A stretch of DNA of 64,000 nt from Streptomyces sp. CB00316. GTDB taxonomy: Bacteria > Actinomycetota > Actinomycetes > Streptomycetales > Streptomycetaceae. Below the pieces are notes generated by a model that did not search any database, was not told where the DNA came from, and saw only the letters and a list, made by a program, of their open reading frames with translations. Location: the NCBI RefSeq assembly GCF_001905595.1, contig NZ_LIXI01000001.1:124001-188000 (forward strand). The letters run 5' to 3'. Within the stretch, counting starts at the first letter, position 1. Each line of letters begins with the position of its first letter. This document shows, in pieces, positions 9,322-19,242 of the stretch. The position numbers and the translations under genes were made by a program.

Positions 9322-10074
9322 ATGAAGCTCACCGTCGTCGGCTGCTCCGGCTCGTTCCCGTCCCCGGGTTCGGCATGCTCGAGCTACCTCGTAGAGGCCG
9401 ACGGCTTCCGGCTGCTCCTCGACATGGGCAACGGCGCCCTCGGCGAGCTGCAGCGCCACGTCGGTCTCTACGACCTCGACGCGATCTTCCTCAGCCACCT
9501 CCACGCCGATCACTGCATCGACATGTGCGCGTACTTCGTCGTGCGCTACTACCGCCACGACGGCGCCCGCCCCATCCCTCTTCCGGTCTACGGACCCGAG
9601 GGCACCGAGCAGCGCCTGACCGCCGCCCATGGCGACACCCCCACCGACCGGGCGATGAGCGAGGTCTTCGACTTCCACACGCTCAAGGCGGACTCCTTCG
9701 AGATCGGCCCCTTCTCGGTCCGTACGGAGAAGCTCCGTCACCCCGTCGACACCTTCGGCATCCGGGTCGAGCACGGCGGCTCCACCCTCGCCTACTCCGG
9801 CGACACCGGGACCTGCGACGCCCTGGAGGAGCTGGCCCGGGACGCGGACCTGTTCCTGTGCGAGGCGTCGTTCGTCGACGGCAAGGAAGACATCCCCGAC
9901 CTGCACCTCAACGGCCGGGAGGCCGGCGAGGCCGCCGCCCGCGCGGGCGCCCGCCGGCTCGTCCTCACCCACATCCCGCCGTGGACGGACGAGGCCCGCA
10001 ACCTCGCCGACGCGCGGACGGTCTACCCGGGCCCGGTGGAACTGGCGGCGCCGGGAGCGGTGTACGAGTTCTGA
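9322..10074 (+). CDS. MBL-fold metallo-hydrolase
   Basis: A 250-residue soluble metallo-beta-lactamase-fold hydrolase. The metal signature LSHLHADHCIDM (HxHxDH, near residues 53-64), the second-site Asp in LAYSGDTGTCDALEELA and a C-terminal His in LVLTHIPPW make up a complete di-metal site. The architecture resembles RNase Z-like and cyclic-nucleotide phosphodiesterase-like proteins, but the substrate cannot be set from sequence. SD GGAGG lies about 10 bases upstream. It ends at a strong bidirectional terminator shared with nagE2. Confidence 0.87.
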   Translation: MKLTVVGCSGSFPSPGSACSSYLVEADGFRLLLDMGNGALGELQRHVGLYDLDAIFLSHLHADHCIDMCAYFVVRYYRHDGARPIPLPVYGPEGTEQRLTAAHGDTPTDRAMSEVFDFHTLKADSFEIGPFSVRTEKLRHPVDTFGIRVEHGGSTLAYSGDTGTCDALEELARDADLFLCEASFVDGKEDIPDLHLNGREAGEAAARAGARRLVLTHIPPWTDEARNLADARTVYPGPVELAAPGAVYEF

Positions 10075-10093
10075 GTACGGGTCCGGATGCGAC

Positions 10094-10130
10094 GGAACCC
10101 CCGCCTTCCGGGAGGGAAGGCGGGGGTTCC
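10094..10130. terminator. Bidirectional terminator between MBL gene and nagE2
   Basis: A perfect 16-bp stem (GGAACCCCCGCCTTCC and its complement) with a 5-base loop, between two convergent genes. Confidence 0.85.
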
Positions 10131-10154
10131 GCGCGTACGGGCTACGGCTGAGGG

Positions 10155-11420
<1,266 letters not shown>

Positions 11421-11498
11421 CAACATCCTCCATGGGGCACGGTGCCGCCCGGGTCATTGATGCGGGGAGGCGGCGACTCGACAGACGCGGCAGACAGC

Positions 11499-11514
11499 CG
11501 TGGTCTGGACCACT
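11499..11514. promoter_or_regulatory. DasR-responsive element (dre) 1 upstream of nagE2
   Basis: CGTGGTCTGGACCACT matches the dre consensus ACTGGTCTAGACCAGT at 12 of 16 positions. It is directly adjacent to a stronger site. DasR, the GntR-family GlcNAc regulator, is the expected repressor. Confidence 0.6.
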
Positions 11515-11515
11515 C

Positions 11516-11531
11516 AGTGGTGTAGACCAGT
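11516..11531. promoter_or_regulatory. dre 2 upstream of nagE2
   Basis: AGTGGTGTAGACCAGT matches the dre consensus at 14 of 16 positions. It begins 17 bases after dre 1, so the pair forms a tandem operator in the nagE2 promoter region. Confidence 0.85.
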
Positions 11532-11612
11532 TTTAGCACGGTGAGGGTTAGATAAGGAACCTGCGATTCCCTGCTGATTCGCGGTAGCAGACCCGGCACG
11601 TTCGGTGACATG

Positions 11613-11650
11613 CGCAAGGCCCCCGGACCGGGCGGTCCGAGGGCCTTGCG
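11613..11650. terminator. Hairpin terminator after nagE1
   Basis: A 17-bp stem with one mismatch (CGCAAGGCCCCCGGACC against its complement) and a 4-base loop. It separates the nagE1 stop from the nagE2 promoter. Confidence 0.75.
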
Positions 11651-11677
11651 TGACCGGGGCGGAACCCGGTCTACCTG

Positions 11678-12937
11678 CTACTTCGTGAGATCCTTCTCGA
11701 TCTCCCTCTCGATCTCCTCCGGTTCGCGGCCCGGAGTCTTGAGGTCGAACTTGGTGATCGCGAAGCGGAAGATCACGTAGTAGATCACGGCGAAGCACGC
11801 GCCGATCGGGATGATCAGCCACGGTTTGGTATCCAGATGCCAGTTGACGACGTAGTCGATCAACCCGGCCGAGAAGCTGAACCCGGCATGCACCCCCAGC
11901 AGCCAGGTGATGCCCATCGAGGCCCCGGTGAGCACCGCGTGCACGCCGTACAGCAGCGGCGCGACGAACATGAACGAGAACTCGATCGGCTCGGTCACCC
12001 CCGTCACGAACGAGGTCAGCGCCACCGACACCATCAGGCCGCCCACCTCCTTGCGGCGCTCGGGCCGCGCGGTGTGGGTGATGGCCAGGGCCGCGGCGGG
12101 CAGGCCGAACATCATGATCGGGAAGAAGCCCGAGGTGAACTGGCCGGCCGACGGGTCCTCGGCGAAGAACCGGGAGATGTCGCCCTGGACGGTCGCGCCG
12201 TCCGCCCCGGTGAACTCACCCGCCTGGAACCAGAAGAACGTGTTCAGGAACTGGTGCATGCCGATCGGGATCAGCAACCGGTTCGCGAAGCCGAAGATCG
12301 CCGCACCCCACGAGCCGAGGTCGATGAGCTGCTTGGAGAACCAGGTCAGCCCGTCACCCACCGGCTGCCACAGCAGCCCGAACAGCACGCCCAGGATCAC
12401 GCAGAGGAACGCCATCAGGATCGGCACCAGGCGCCGGCCGTTGAAGAAGCCGAGCCAGTCCACCAGCTTGGTGCGGTGGTAGCGCTGCCAGACCACGGCG
12501 GTGAGCAGGCCGATGAGGATGCCGCCGAGGACGCCGGGGTTCTGCGGTTCGCCGTCGGGCAGCTCGTCCGTGACCGTGCCGTCCATGGGGAAGGCGGTGA
12601 GGACGCCCCGGTAGACCAGGAACCCGACCACGGCCGCGAGCGCGGTGGAGCCGTCCGCCTTCTTCGCGAAGCCGATGGCCACACCGATGCAGAAGAGGAG
12701 CGGCAGGCCCAGCTGGCCGTCGAGGATCGCGGTGCCGCCGTTGAGCAGGACCTTGGAGGTCTTCTCCCAGAAGGCGCCGTCCAGATAGGAGTCGAGGAGG
12801 TTCCCGAGGCTGACGAGAAGACCCGCCGCCGGGAGGACGGCCACCGGGAGCTGGAGGGACCGGCCGACCTTCTGCAAGCCCTGGACCGGCCCGTTCCACC
12901 ATTTTGGCTGCGGTGCCGCAGCGGCGCTCGAACTCAT
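11678..12937 (-). CDS. nagE1: PTS EIIC component, GlcNAc family (NagE1-like)
   Basis: A second GlcNAc-type IIC of 419 residues and clear paralogue of the neighbouring permease. It shares LQLPVAVLPAAGLLVSLGN, GMHQFLNTFFWFQAGEF and FVTGVTEPIEFSFMFVAP. Again there is no attached IIB or IIA domain. SD AAGGA precedes ATG 12937 by about 8 bases. It has its own near-perfect dre site 44 bases upstream and its own terminator, so it is a separate transcription unit from nagE2. In S. coelicolor the equivalent gene plays a minor role in GlcNAc uptake (recalled, not shown here). Confidence 0.9.
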   Translation of the reverse strand: MSSSAAAAPQPKWWNGPVQGLQKVGRSLQLPVAVLPAAGLLVSLGNLLDSYLDGAFWEKTSKVLLNGGTAILDGQLGLPLLFCIGVAIGFAKKADGSTALAAVVGFLVYRGVLTAFPMDGTVTDELPDGEPQNPGVLGGILIGLLTAVVWQRYHRTKLVDWLGFFNGRRLVPILMAFLCVILGVLFGLLWQPVGDGLTWFSKQLIDLGSWGAAIFGFANRLLIPIGMHQFLNTFFWFQAGEFTGADGATVQGDISRFFAEDPSAGQFTSGFFPIMMFGLPAAALAITHTARPERRKEVGGLMVSVALTSFVTGVTEPIEFSFMFVAPLLYGVHAVLTGASMGITWLLGVHAGFSFSAGLIDYVVNWHLDTKPWLIIPIGACFAVIYYVIFRFAITKFDLKTPGREPEEIEREIEKDLTK

Positions 12938-12980
12938 CGGCGTCCTTCCCGGAACAAGCCTCGTTTGGCGGTCGTTGGAA

Positions 12981-12996
12981 ACTGGTGTAGACCAGT
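12981..12996. promoter_or_regulatory. dre site between nagE1 and nagF
   Basis: ACTGGTGTAGACCAGT matches the dre consensus at 15 of 16 positions. It lies 44 bases before nagE1 and 165 bases before the divergent nagF, so it could govern either or both. Confidence 0.9.
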
Positions 12997-13160
12997 TGCG
13001 TCACGGTCCGGGGCCCGCCCCGAAGTCAGGGCACCGGTGATCGTTATCTTTGGTGATAGTCCGTTTACTCGCCCGCGAAGTTGGGCCAACCGTGCGTTAC
13101 CGTGACGAAACGGACCCGCAGCGGGCGTCCCGTCAGCACGCGAGAACCAGGGAGAAGCAC

Positions 13161-13394
13161 ATGGCCACCAAGGCTGAGAAGATCGTCGCCGGGCTCGGCG
13201 GCATCGAGAACATCGACGAGATCGAAGGCTGCATCACCCGCCTCCGTACCGAGGTCCACGACGCCAGCAAGGTCGACGAAGCCGCCCTGAAGGCCGCCGG
13301 CGCCCACGGCGTCGTCAAGATGGGCACCGCGATCCAGGTGGTCATCGGCACCGACGCCGACCCCATCGCCGCCGACATCGAAGACATGATGTGA
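13161..13394 (+). CDS. nagF: PTS EIIB component, N-acetylglucosamine (NagF)
   Basis: A 77-residue stand-alone IIB protein that passes phosphate from IIA to the incoming GlcNAc on the IIC permeases. The phospho-cysteine is in IEGCITRLRTEV near residue 24, followed by the family segment GAHGVVKMGTAIQVVIG. I chose ATG 13161 over the longer frame because GGGAGAAG lies just upstream and the protein begins like other IIB domains. It is divergent from nagE1 with a dre site in the shared intergenic region. Confidence 0.93.
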   Translation: MATKAEKIVAGLGGIENIDEIEGCITRLRTEVHDASKVDEAALKAAGAHGVVKMGTAIQVVIGTDADPIAADIEDMM

Positions 13395-13526
13395 CCGGCT
13401 GACACCCCGACGCCGCGCACCGCAGGCCCCTCACCTCAACCGGTGCCGGGGCCTGCGTCGTACGTACGCTCCCGGCCCCACCGCACCCGAACGGACCCAC
13501 CCCCGCCACCCGATAAAGTCGGCCCC

Positions 13527-14264
<738 letters not shown>

Positions 14265-14386
14265 CGACTCACCCTCCCCGGGTAAAGAAGCAACCAAATA
14301 CGTACGACAGAGCGTCGTTACGAGCACGGGCGCACGGGTCGAACCGTGCGCCCGTCCGCGTACCGATCCCGGGGAGGGACCGCACC

Positions 14387-14776
14387 ATGGCTTCGCGCCG
14401 CCACCAACGCCTCGCACTCGCCACCGCCGCCACCTTGCTGACGCTGGCCACGGCCGCCGGCTGCGCCGGCCTCGACAAGGCCCTCGACTGCGTCCGCACC
14501 GCCGACGCCATCGCCACCAGCGTCGGCAACCTCCAGAGGGCCGTCTCCAGCGCCTCCGAGGACATCACCCAGGCATCGGAAGCCCTCGACGACATCGACC
14601 GCGAGCTCAAGAACCTCGGCGACACCACGGACAACGCCGACCTCTCCAAGGCGGTCGACGACCTCCAGGCCGGCGTCACCAACGTGCGCGAGTCCATCGA
14701 GAGCGGCGACGCCACCCCGGACATCACCCCGGTCACGAACGCGGCGACGGAGATCGGCAAGGTCTGCACACCGTAG
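14387..14776 (+). CDS. Small lipoprotein with helical, coiled-coil-like body
   Basis: A 129-residue secreted lipoprotein of unknown function. The signal peptide ends in a lipobox TAAGC (Cys near residue 26). The mature chain is short and mostly helical, with heptad-like spacing in IATSVGNLQRAVSSASEDITQASEALDDIDRELKNL and a second helix LSKAVDDLQAGVTNVRESIES. Two more Cys residues could form a disulfide. SD GGGAGGGA lies just ahead of ATG 14387. It sits between rph and rdgB without an obvious link to either. Confidence 0.75.
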   Translation: MASRRHQRLALATAATLLTLATAAGCAGLDKALDCVRTADAIATSVGNLQRAVSSASEDITQASEALDDIDRELKNLGDTTDNADLSKAVDDLQAGVTNVRESIESGDATPDITPVTNAATEIGKVCTP

Positions 14777-14809
14777 GGCCCACCGGCGCGACCCGGCCAT
14801 AATCGGTGC

Positions 14810-15412
14810 ATGACGCGCCTGATCCTCGCCACCCGCAACGCCGGGAAAATCACCGAACTGCACGCCATCCTCGCCGACGCGGGACTCGACCACGACCTCG
14901 TCGGCGCGGACGCGTACCCGGACGTCCCCGACGTCAAGGAGACCGGCGTCACCTTCGCCGAGAACGCGCTCCTCAAAGCCCACGCCCTGGCCCGGGCCAC
15001 CGGCCACCCGGCGATCGCCGACGACTCCGGCCTCTGCGTCGACGTCCTCGGCGGCGCCCCCGGCATCTTCTCGGCCCGCTGGTCCGGCACCCACGGCGAC
15101 GACACGGCCAACCTCAACCTGCTCCTGGCCCAGCTCGGCGACATCGCGGACGCCCACCGCGGGGCGTACTTCACCTGCGCCGCCGCCCTGGCCCTCCCCG
15201 ACGGCACCGAACGCGTCGTCGAGGGCCGCCTGAACGGCACCCTGCGCCACGCCCCGTCGGGCGGTTACGGCTTCGGCTACGACCCGATCCTCCAGCCGGA
15301 GGGCGAGACCCGCACCTGCGCGGAACTGACCCCGGCGGAGAAGAACGCGATCAGCCACCGCGGCAAGGCGTTCCGGGCGCTGGTGCCGGTGGTGCGGGAG
15401 TTGGTGGGGTAG
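14810..15412 (+). CDS. rdgB: Non-canonical purine NTP pyrophosphatase (RdgB/HAM1)
   Basis: Hydrolyses dITP, ITP and XTP to keep deaminated purines out of nucleic acids. The 200-residue product begins LILATRNAGKITEL (substrate loop), then FAENALLKAHALARATG, the metal-binding ADDSGLCVDVLGGAPGIFSARWSG and a C-terminal GYGFGYDPILQP followed by NAISHRGKAFRAL. CATAAT ends 6 bases before ATG 14810, so the message is probably leaderless. It ends at a strong hairpin shared with the convergent tRNA gene. Confidence 0.95.
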   Translation: MTRLILATRNAGKITELHAILADAGLDHDLVGADAYPDVPDVKETGVTFAENALLKAHALARATGHPAIADDSGLCVDVLGGAPGIFSARWSGTHGDDTANLNLLLAQLGDIADAHRGAYFTCAAALALPDGTERVVEGRLNGTLRHAPSGGYGFGYDPILQPEGETRTCAELTPAEKNAISHRGKAFRALVPVVRELVG

Positions 15413-15426
15413 GCCGGAGACGGAAA

Positions 15427-15464
15427 AACGGCCTGCGCATCAGGGCTTCGATGCGCAGGCCGTT
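15427..15464. terminator. Terminator between rdgB and tRNA-Leu
   Basis: A perfect 15-bp stem (AACGGCCTGCGCATC and its complement) with an 8-base loop, placed between two convergent genes. Confidence 0.85.
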
Positions 15465-15469
15465 CTCGG

Positions 15470-15554
15470 TGCGGCGGAAGGGATTCGAACCCTCAAGCCG
15501 TTTCACGGGCCACAGATCCTAAGTCTGCTGTGTCGCCAGTTGCACCACCGCCGC
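15470..15554 (-). tRNA. tRNA-Leu (anticodon UAG)
   Basis: The minus strand folds as a class II tRNA. The acceptor stem GCGGCGG (15554 inward) pairs with CCGCCGC, with discriminator A at 15470. The D-arm includes GCAACTGGCGAC, the anticodon stem-loop is CAGA-CTTAGGA-TCTG, there is a long variable arm and the T-arm is GGGTTCGAATCCC. The loop gives anticodon TAG, reading CUA codons. The 3' CCA is not encoded. Confidence 0.95.
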
Positions 15555-15639
15555 CAGACGCATGTCATCGTACCGGGCGAGGCGGCCTGGCCGGTGTGAG
15601 AGTTCCCTGATCCGGAAGGGGCACCCAGGGGGGAAGGCC

Positions 15640-17136
15640 TCAGAACTTCGGCTCCGGCGCCTGCGCGTGGACCAGTTCCGCCGCCTCCTCGTCCGTCTCC
15701 ACCGACGGCGGGGAGCCGATCAGGGGCTTCTGGGCCGTCTCCTTCATGCAGGCGACCGCGATCACGCCGATCAGGGCCGCCGCCATCGCGTAGTACGCGG
15801 GCATCAGGTTGGAGCCCGTCCAGCTGATCAGGGCCGTGATCACCAGCGGGGTCGTGCCGCCGAAGATCGACGCGGAGAGGTTGTAGCCCACCGACAGGGA
15901 CCCGTAGCGGACGTTCGTCGGGAACAGGGCGGGCAGGGCCGCGGACATCGTGCCGAGCATGCAGACCAGCGAGAGGCCCAGCAGCAGCATCCCGACCGTG
16001 ATGGGGAGGATGCCGTCGATCCGGATCAGGAGGAACGCGGGCAGGGAGAGGAAGAGGAAGCCCAGCATGCCGGTCATCAGCAGCGGCTTGCGGCCGAAAC
16101 GGTCGGAGAGCTTGCCGATCTGGGCGATGATCGTCATCAGGAACAGCATCACCGCCAGCAGGATCAGCAGCCCGTGCGTCTCGCTGTAGCCGAGCTCGTC
16201 GGAGAGGTACGTCGGCATGTACGACAGCAGCATGTAGTCGGTGATGTTGTAGGCGCCCACCAGGCAGATGCAGAGGATCAGCGTCGGCCAGTACTGCCGG
16301 AAGATCTTCGCGAGGTCGCCCTTGGCCGTGGACTCCACGCCGTCCGCCGCCTCGCTCGCGTGCGCCGTGCCGCCCTCCAGCTTCTGGAAGGCCGGGGTCT
16401 CGTCCAGGCGCAGTCGCAGGTAGAGGCCGACCAGGCCCAGCGGACCCGCGACGAGGAAGGGGATCCTCCACCCCCAGGCCTCCATCTGCGCGTCGTTCAG
16501 GAGGGCGTACAGGGCCGTCACGAGGCCCGCCGCGCCGACGTAGCCGGCCAGGGTGCCGAACTCCAGGAAGCTGCCGAAGAAGCCGCGCCGCTTGTCGGGG
16601 GCGTACTCGGCGATGAACGTGGACGCGCCTCCGTACTCACCGCCCGTCGAGAAGCCCTGGAGCATCCGGAAGAAGATCAGCAGGACCGCGGCCCAGACGC
16701 CGATCGTCTCGTGCGAGGGGATCAGGCCGATGGCGAACGTGCCGACCGCCATCAGGATCATCGTCAGCGCGAGGACCTTCTTGCGGCCGACCTTGTCACC
16801 CATCGGGCCGAAGAACATGCCGCCGAGCGGCCGTACGAGGAAGGCCACGGCGAAGGTCGCGAAGGAGGAGAGGAGCTGGGTCGTCTCGTTCCCGGACGGG
16901 AAGAACACCTGTCCGATGGTGACGGCCAGGTAGGAGTAGATGCCGAAGTCGAACCACTCCATGGCGTTGCCCAGCGAGGCCGCCTTCACCGCGCGCTTCA
17001 CCGCCGCGTCGTCCGTGACGGTGATGTCCGTACGGCGCAGCTTCGGGTTCTTGCGCTTGCGGACCGCCCGGAAGAGCGTGGGGTGGCGTTTGACCGCTTG
17101 GGGGTCGGCCGCCTGGTGGGGGTCGGGGGCCGCCAT
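15640..17136 (-). CDS. MFS metabolite:H+ symporter (MHS/ProP-like)
   Basis: A 498-residue inner-membrane transporter with 12 predicted helices. The MHS-family start ASLGNAMEWFDFGIYSYLAV, the loop RPLGGMFFGPMGDKVGRKKVL and the RMLQGFSTGGEYGGASTFIAEYAP segment are characteristic of the proline/betaine, alpha-ketoglutarate and shikimate type of H+ symporter. The substrate cannot be assigned. About 75 residues of hydrophilic N-terminus precede the first helix, and the C-terminus is acidic. It is a single gene, downstream of and in the same direction as bcp but separated by a terminator. Confidence 0.88.
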   Translation of the reverse strand: MAAPDPHQAADPQAVKRHPTLFRAVRKRKNPKLRRTDITVTDDAAVKRAVKAASLGNAMEWFDFGIYSYLAVTIGQVFFPSGNETTQLLSSFATFAVAFLVRPLGGMFFGPMGDKVGRKKVLALTMILMAVGTFAIGLIPSHETIGVWAAVLLIFFRMLQGFSTGGEYGGASTFIAEYAPDKRRGFFGSFLEFGTLAGYVGAAGLVTALYALLNDAQMEAWGWRIPFLVAGPLGLVGLYLRLRLDETPAFQKLEGGTAHASEAADGVESTAKGDLAKIFRQYWPTLILCICLVGAYNITDYMLLSYMPTYLSDELGYSETHGLLILLAVMLFLMTIIAQIGKLSDRFGRKPLLMTGMLGFLFLSLPAFLLIRIDGILPITVGMLLLGLSLVCMLGTMSAALPALFPTNVRYGSLSVGYNLSASIFGGTTPLVITALISWTGSNLMPAYYAMAAALIGVIAVACMKETAQKPLIGSPPSVETDEEAAELVHAQAPEPKF

Positions 17137-17307
17137 TGGCCGGGTCCTTTCCTAGCAGGGTGTTCCAGGAAAGGCTTCTGCGCGGTCGTGGCGGTCGCAA
17201 ACCGACTTCACGGACCGATGCGATGTCCCTCACATGATCTCGACATCGTTCCGGGGCGGGAGCAGGGCTGCACCTGGTCCGCCGCCGTACGGGAGGGCGT
17301 CCGTGCC

Positions 17308-17340
17308 GCCTCGCCCCGGATGGCCCATCCGGGGCGAGGC
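17308..17340 (-). terminator. Terminator after bcp
   Basis: A perfect 15-bp stem (GCCTCGCCCCGGATG) with a 3-base loop, 20 bases past the bcp stop and before the MFS gene. Confidence 0.8.
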
Positions 17341-17359
17341 CGAGCTGGGAGCGGCCGGG

Positions 17360-17827
17360 TCAGATGCCCAGGTCCCTGATGATCTTGGCCACGTGGCCGG
17401 TCGCCTTGACGTTGTAGAAGGCGTGCTCGACCTTGCCGTCCTCGTCGACGACGACGGTGGAGCGGATGACGCCCGTCACCACTTTGCCGTAGAGCTTCTT
17501 CTCGCCGAAGGCGCCGTACGCCTCCAGGGTCTCCTTGGACGGGTCGCCGACCAGGGTGACCTTCAGGTTCTCCTGCTCGCGGAACTTCGCGAGCTTCTCC
17601 GGCTTGTCGGGGGAGACGCCGATGACGTCGTATCCGGCGCCCGCGAGGAGGTCGAGGTTGTCCGTGAAGTCGCAGGCCTGCTTGGTGCAACCGGGGGTAA
17701 GAGCAGCCGGGTAGAAGTAGACGATGACCTTGCGGCCCTTGTGGTCCGCGAGCGAGACCTCGTTGCCGTCGGCGTCGGGAAGGGTGAAGGCGGGAGCGGG
17801 GTCGCCGGGCTTGAGTCGCTCGCTCAT
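17360..17827 (-). CDS. bcp: Thioredoxin-dependent thiol peroxidase (Bcp/PrxQ)
   Basis: A 155-residue atypical 2-Cys peroxiredoxin that reduces H2O2 and organic hydroperoxides using thioredoxin. It has the N-terminal GDPAPAFTLPDADG, the peroxidatic Cys in TPGCTKQACDFTDN (near 45) with the resolving Cys five residues later as in PrxQ, and a conserved Arg in GVIRSTVVVDEDG. SD GAGGAG precedes ATG 17827. It is divergent from the DUF3618 gene. Confidence 0.94.
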   Translation of the reverse strand: MSERLKPGDPAPAFTLPDADGNEVSLADHKGRKVIVYFYPAALTPGCTKQACDFTDNLDLLAGAGYDVIGVSPDKPEKLAKFREQENLKVTLVGDPSKETLEAYGAFGEKKLYGKVVTGVIRSTVVVDEDGKVEHAFYNVKATGHVAKIIRDLGI

Positions 17828-17970
17828 GTGGTTCTCCTCGGATGGTGCACGGGGCGGACGGGACCGAGCGTAATAGGGGTGCCGCCGGGTGCGCGGGGGT
17901 TCGAGCTGACAGACTGTCGACGAAGGTTCAGATGAAGGATTACCGGAGACACGACCACGGAGGCGGCGCA

Positions 17971-18288
17971 GTGTCGGATGCCAGGACCCCTGCGCAGATC
18001 GAGGCGGACATCATCAGCAGGCGCGAGCAGCTCGCTGTGGTGCTCGACGAGATCGGGGTGCGGGTACACCCGAAGACGATCATCGGCGACGCGAAGGCCA
18101 AGGCGGCCCAGACCGTGGACCGCACGGCCGGCCGCGCGTTCGTCATGGTGAATCGCTCGGTGTCACAGGTGAAGGCGCAGTTCGTCGCGGTGGACGGCTC
18201 GCCGCGGCTGGAGCGGGTGATTCCCGCCGCGCTGCTGGTGGTGGGTGTGGTGGGGCTGCTCACCGTCTCGAAGCGCCGCCGCGGGTGA
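17971..18288 (+). CDS. DUF3618 domain protein, single-pass membrane
   Basis: A 105-residue protein. The DUF3618 motif RTPAQIEADIISRREQLAVVLDEI opens the chain, followed by a basic, helical middle and one C-terminal membrane helix (VIPAALLVVGVVGLLTV) capped by KRRRG. I chose GTG 17971, with GGAGG about 8 bases upstream, over the ATG at 17932. Function is unknown; DUF3618 proteins often sit with phage-holin-like DUF1469 proteins, but none is present here. The Cpn10-like gene follows 88 bases downstream. Confidence 0.8.
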   Translation: MSDARTPAQIEADIISRREQLAVVLDEIGVRVHPKTIIGDAKAKAAQTVDRTAGRAFVMVNRSVSQVKAQFVAVDGSPRLERVIPAALLVVGVVGLLTVSKRRRG

Positions 18289-18376
18289 CCGGTCTCCGCC
18301 GGGAGGCGCTCGGGGCGCACGGGCCGCACAGCCCCCTCGGGCGCGCGCGCCGGGGCGGTGACGGTAGGTTGCGGGC

Positions 18377-18742
18377 GTGAGCGACACAACCCACGACATC
18401 ACCCGCGGCAGCACCCACGACGACAAGCTGCCCATCCGCATGCTGCACGACCGTGTCCTGGTGCGGAACGACACCGCCGAGGGCGAGCGGCGCTCCGGCG
18501 GCGGAATCCTGATCCCGGCGACGGCCGCGGTGGGCCGTCGGCTCGCCTGGGCCGTGGTCGTCGCGGTCGGTCAGAACGTGCGGACGGTGGAGCCCGGGGA
18601 CCGGGTGCTGTACGACCCCGAGGACCGTGCCGAGGTCGAGGTGCGGGGTGTGGCGTACGTGCTGATGCGCGAGCGCGACCTGCACGCGGTGGCGGCGGAC
18701 CGGTTCGAGGGTTCGGTGGACTCGACCGGGCTGTATCTGTAG
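18377..18742 (+). CDS. GroES/Cpn10-like co-chaperonin paralogue
   Basis: A 121-residue protein of the Cpn10 fold. The core LPIRMLHDRVLVRNDTAEGERRSGGGILIP contains the mobile-loop region, followed by VVVAVGQNVRTVEPGDRVLYD. It differs from true GroES by an extra polar N-terminus of about 17 residues and a divergent C-terminus (DRFEGSVDSTGLYL), and no GroEL gene is adjacent, so a specialised role is likely. GTG 18377 is preceded at 6 bases by TAGGTT, suggesting a leaderless mRNA. It is followed by a 40-bp palindrome. Confidence 0.83.
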   Translation: MSDTTHDITRGSTHDDKLPIRMLHDRVLVRNDTAEGERRSGGGILIPATAAVGRRLAWAVVVAVGQNVRTVEPGDRVLYDPEDRAEVEVRGVAYVLMRERDLHAVAADRFEGSVDSTGLYL

Positions 18743-18753
18743 GCCTCCCGAGC

Positions 18754-18793
18754 GCAGGAGTGCCTGGTGACCATGGTCACCAGGCACTCCTGC
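18754..18793. terminator. 40-bp perfect palindrome
   Basis: A continuous perfect palindrome centred on CCATGG (18773/18774) with no loop. It lies 12 bases after the Cpn10-like stop and 23 bases before the guanidine riboswitch. It most likely terminates the upstream transcript, but its symmetry is also compatible with protein binding. Confidence 0.6.
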
Positions 18794-18816
18794 CGTTCCT
18801 TGCTACGGTGGAACCA

Positions 18817-18857
18817 CCCCGACGAGACGCGCCGTACCGGGCAGGCAAAGACGACGC
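18817..18857 (+). ncRNA. Guanidine-III (ykkC-III) riboswitch
   Basis: The 41-base segment contains CGACGAG, GCGCCGTACC and GGCAAAGACG in the order and spacing of the guanidine-III class. CCCG can pair with CGGG (P1), and the 3' ACGACGC can pair with GCGCCGT to form the pseudoknot. It lies about 45 bases before an SMR gene of the guanidinium-exporter type, the usual regulon member. The match is from memory of the consensus and has not been scored with a covariance model. Confidence 0.85.
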
Positions 18858-18902
18858 ATCCGTGTCCGTTCACGCGCTCGCGTGTTGTCGTCGGAGGTTC
18901 TC

Positions 18903-19223
18903 GTGGCCTGGGTTCTGTTGATCGTCGCCGGTCTGCTCGAAGTGGGCTGGTCGATCGGGATGAAGTACACCGAGGGGTTCACCCGGCTCTGGCCGAGCGT
19001 GTTCACCGGCCTCGGGATCGTGGCGAGCATGGTGCTGCTGTCGCATGCCGCGAAGACCCTGCCGATCGGGACGGCGTACGGGGTCTGGGTCGGCATCGGC
19101 GCGGCCGGTGCGGCGGTCCTCGGCATGGTCGTGCTGAACGAGCCGGTGACCGCCGCCCGGATCTTCTTCGTCTGTCTGCTGCTGGTCGCGGTGGTGGGTC
19201 TCAAGGCGACCTCCGGGCACTAG
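18903..19223 (+). CDS. gdx: SMR-family guanidinium exporter (SugE/Gdx type)
   Basis: A 106-residue, four-helix small multidrug resistance protein. The N-terminal helix VLLIVAGLLEVGWSIGMKYTEGFTRL carries the central Glu of the SMR transport site and the W-x-x-GMKYT-GF pattern of the SugE/Gdx branch, rather than the EmrE branch. Later helices include AKTLPIGTAYGVWVGIGAAGAAVLGMV. GTG 18903 is preceded by GGAGGT. The guanidine-III-like element upstream supports guanidinium as substrate, exported in exchange for protons. Confidence 0.92.
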   Translation: MAWVLLIVAGLLEVGWSIGMKYTEGFTRLWPSVFTGLGIVASMVLLSHAAKTLPIGTAYGVWVGIGAAGAAVLGMVVLNEPVTAARIFFVCLLLVAVVGLKATSGH

Positions 19224-19242
19224 GAGCGCCGGCAGGGCGTGT

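Noticed and set aside
15470..15554. tRNA-Leu as an integration site for an adjacent island
   Set aside because: No integrase gene or repeated tRNA 3' end is seen within the window; genes on both sides are conserved core genes.
15562..17379. Plus-strand frame of 605 codons over the MHS transporter
   Set aside because: Shadow of the transporter gene; hydrophilic, repetitive and without SD.
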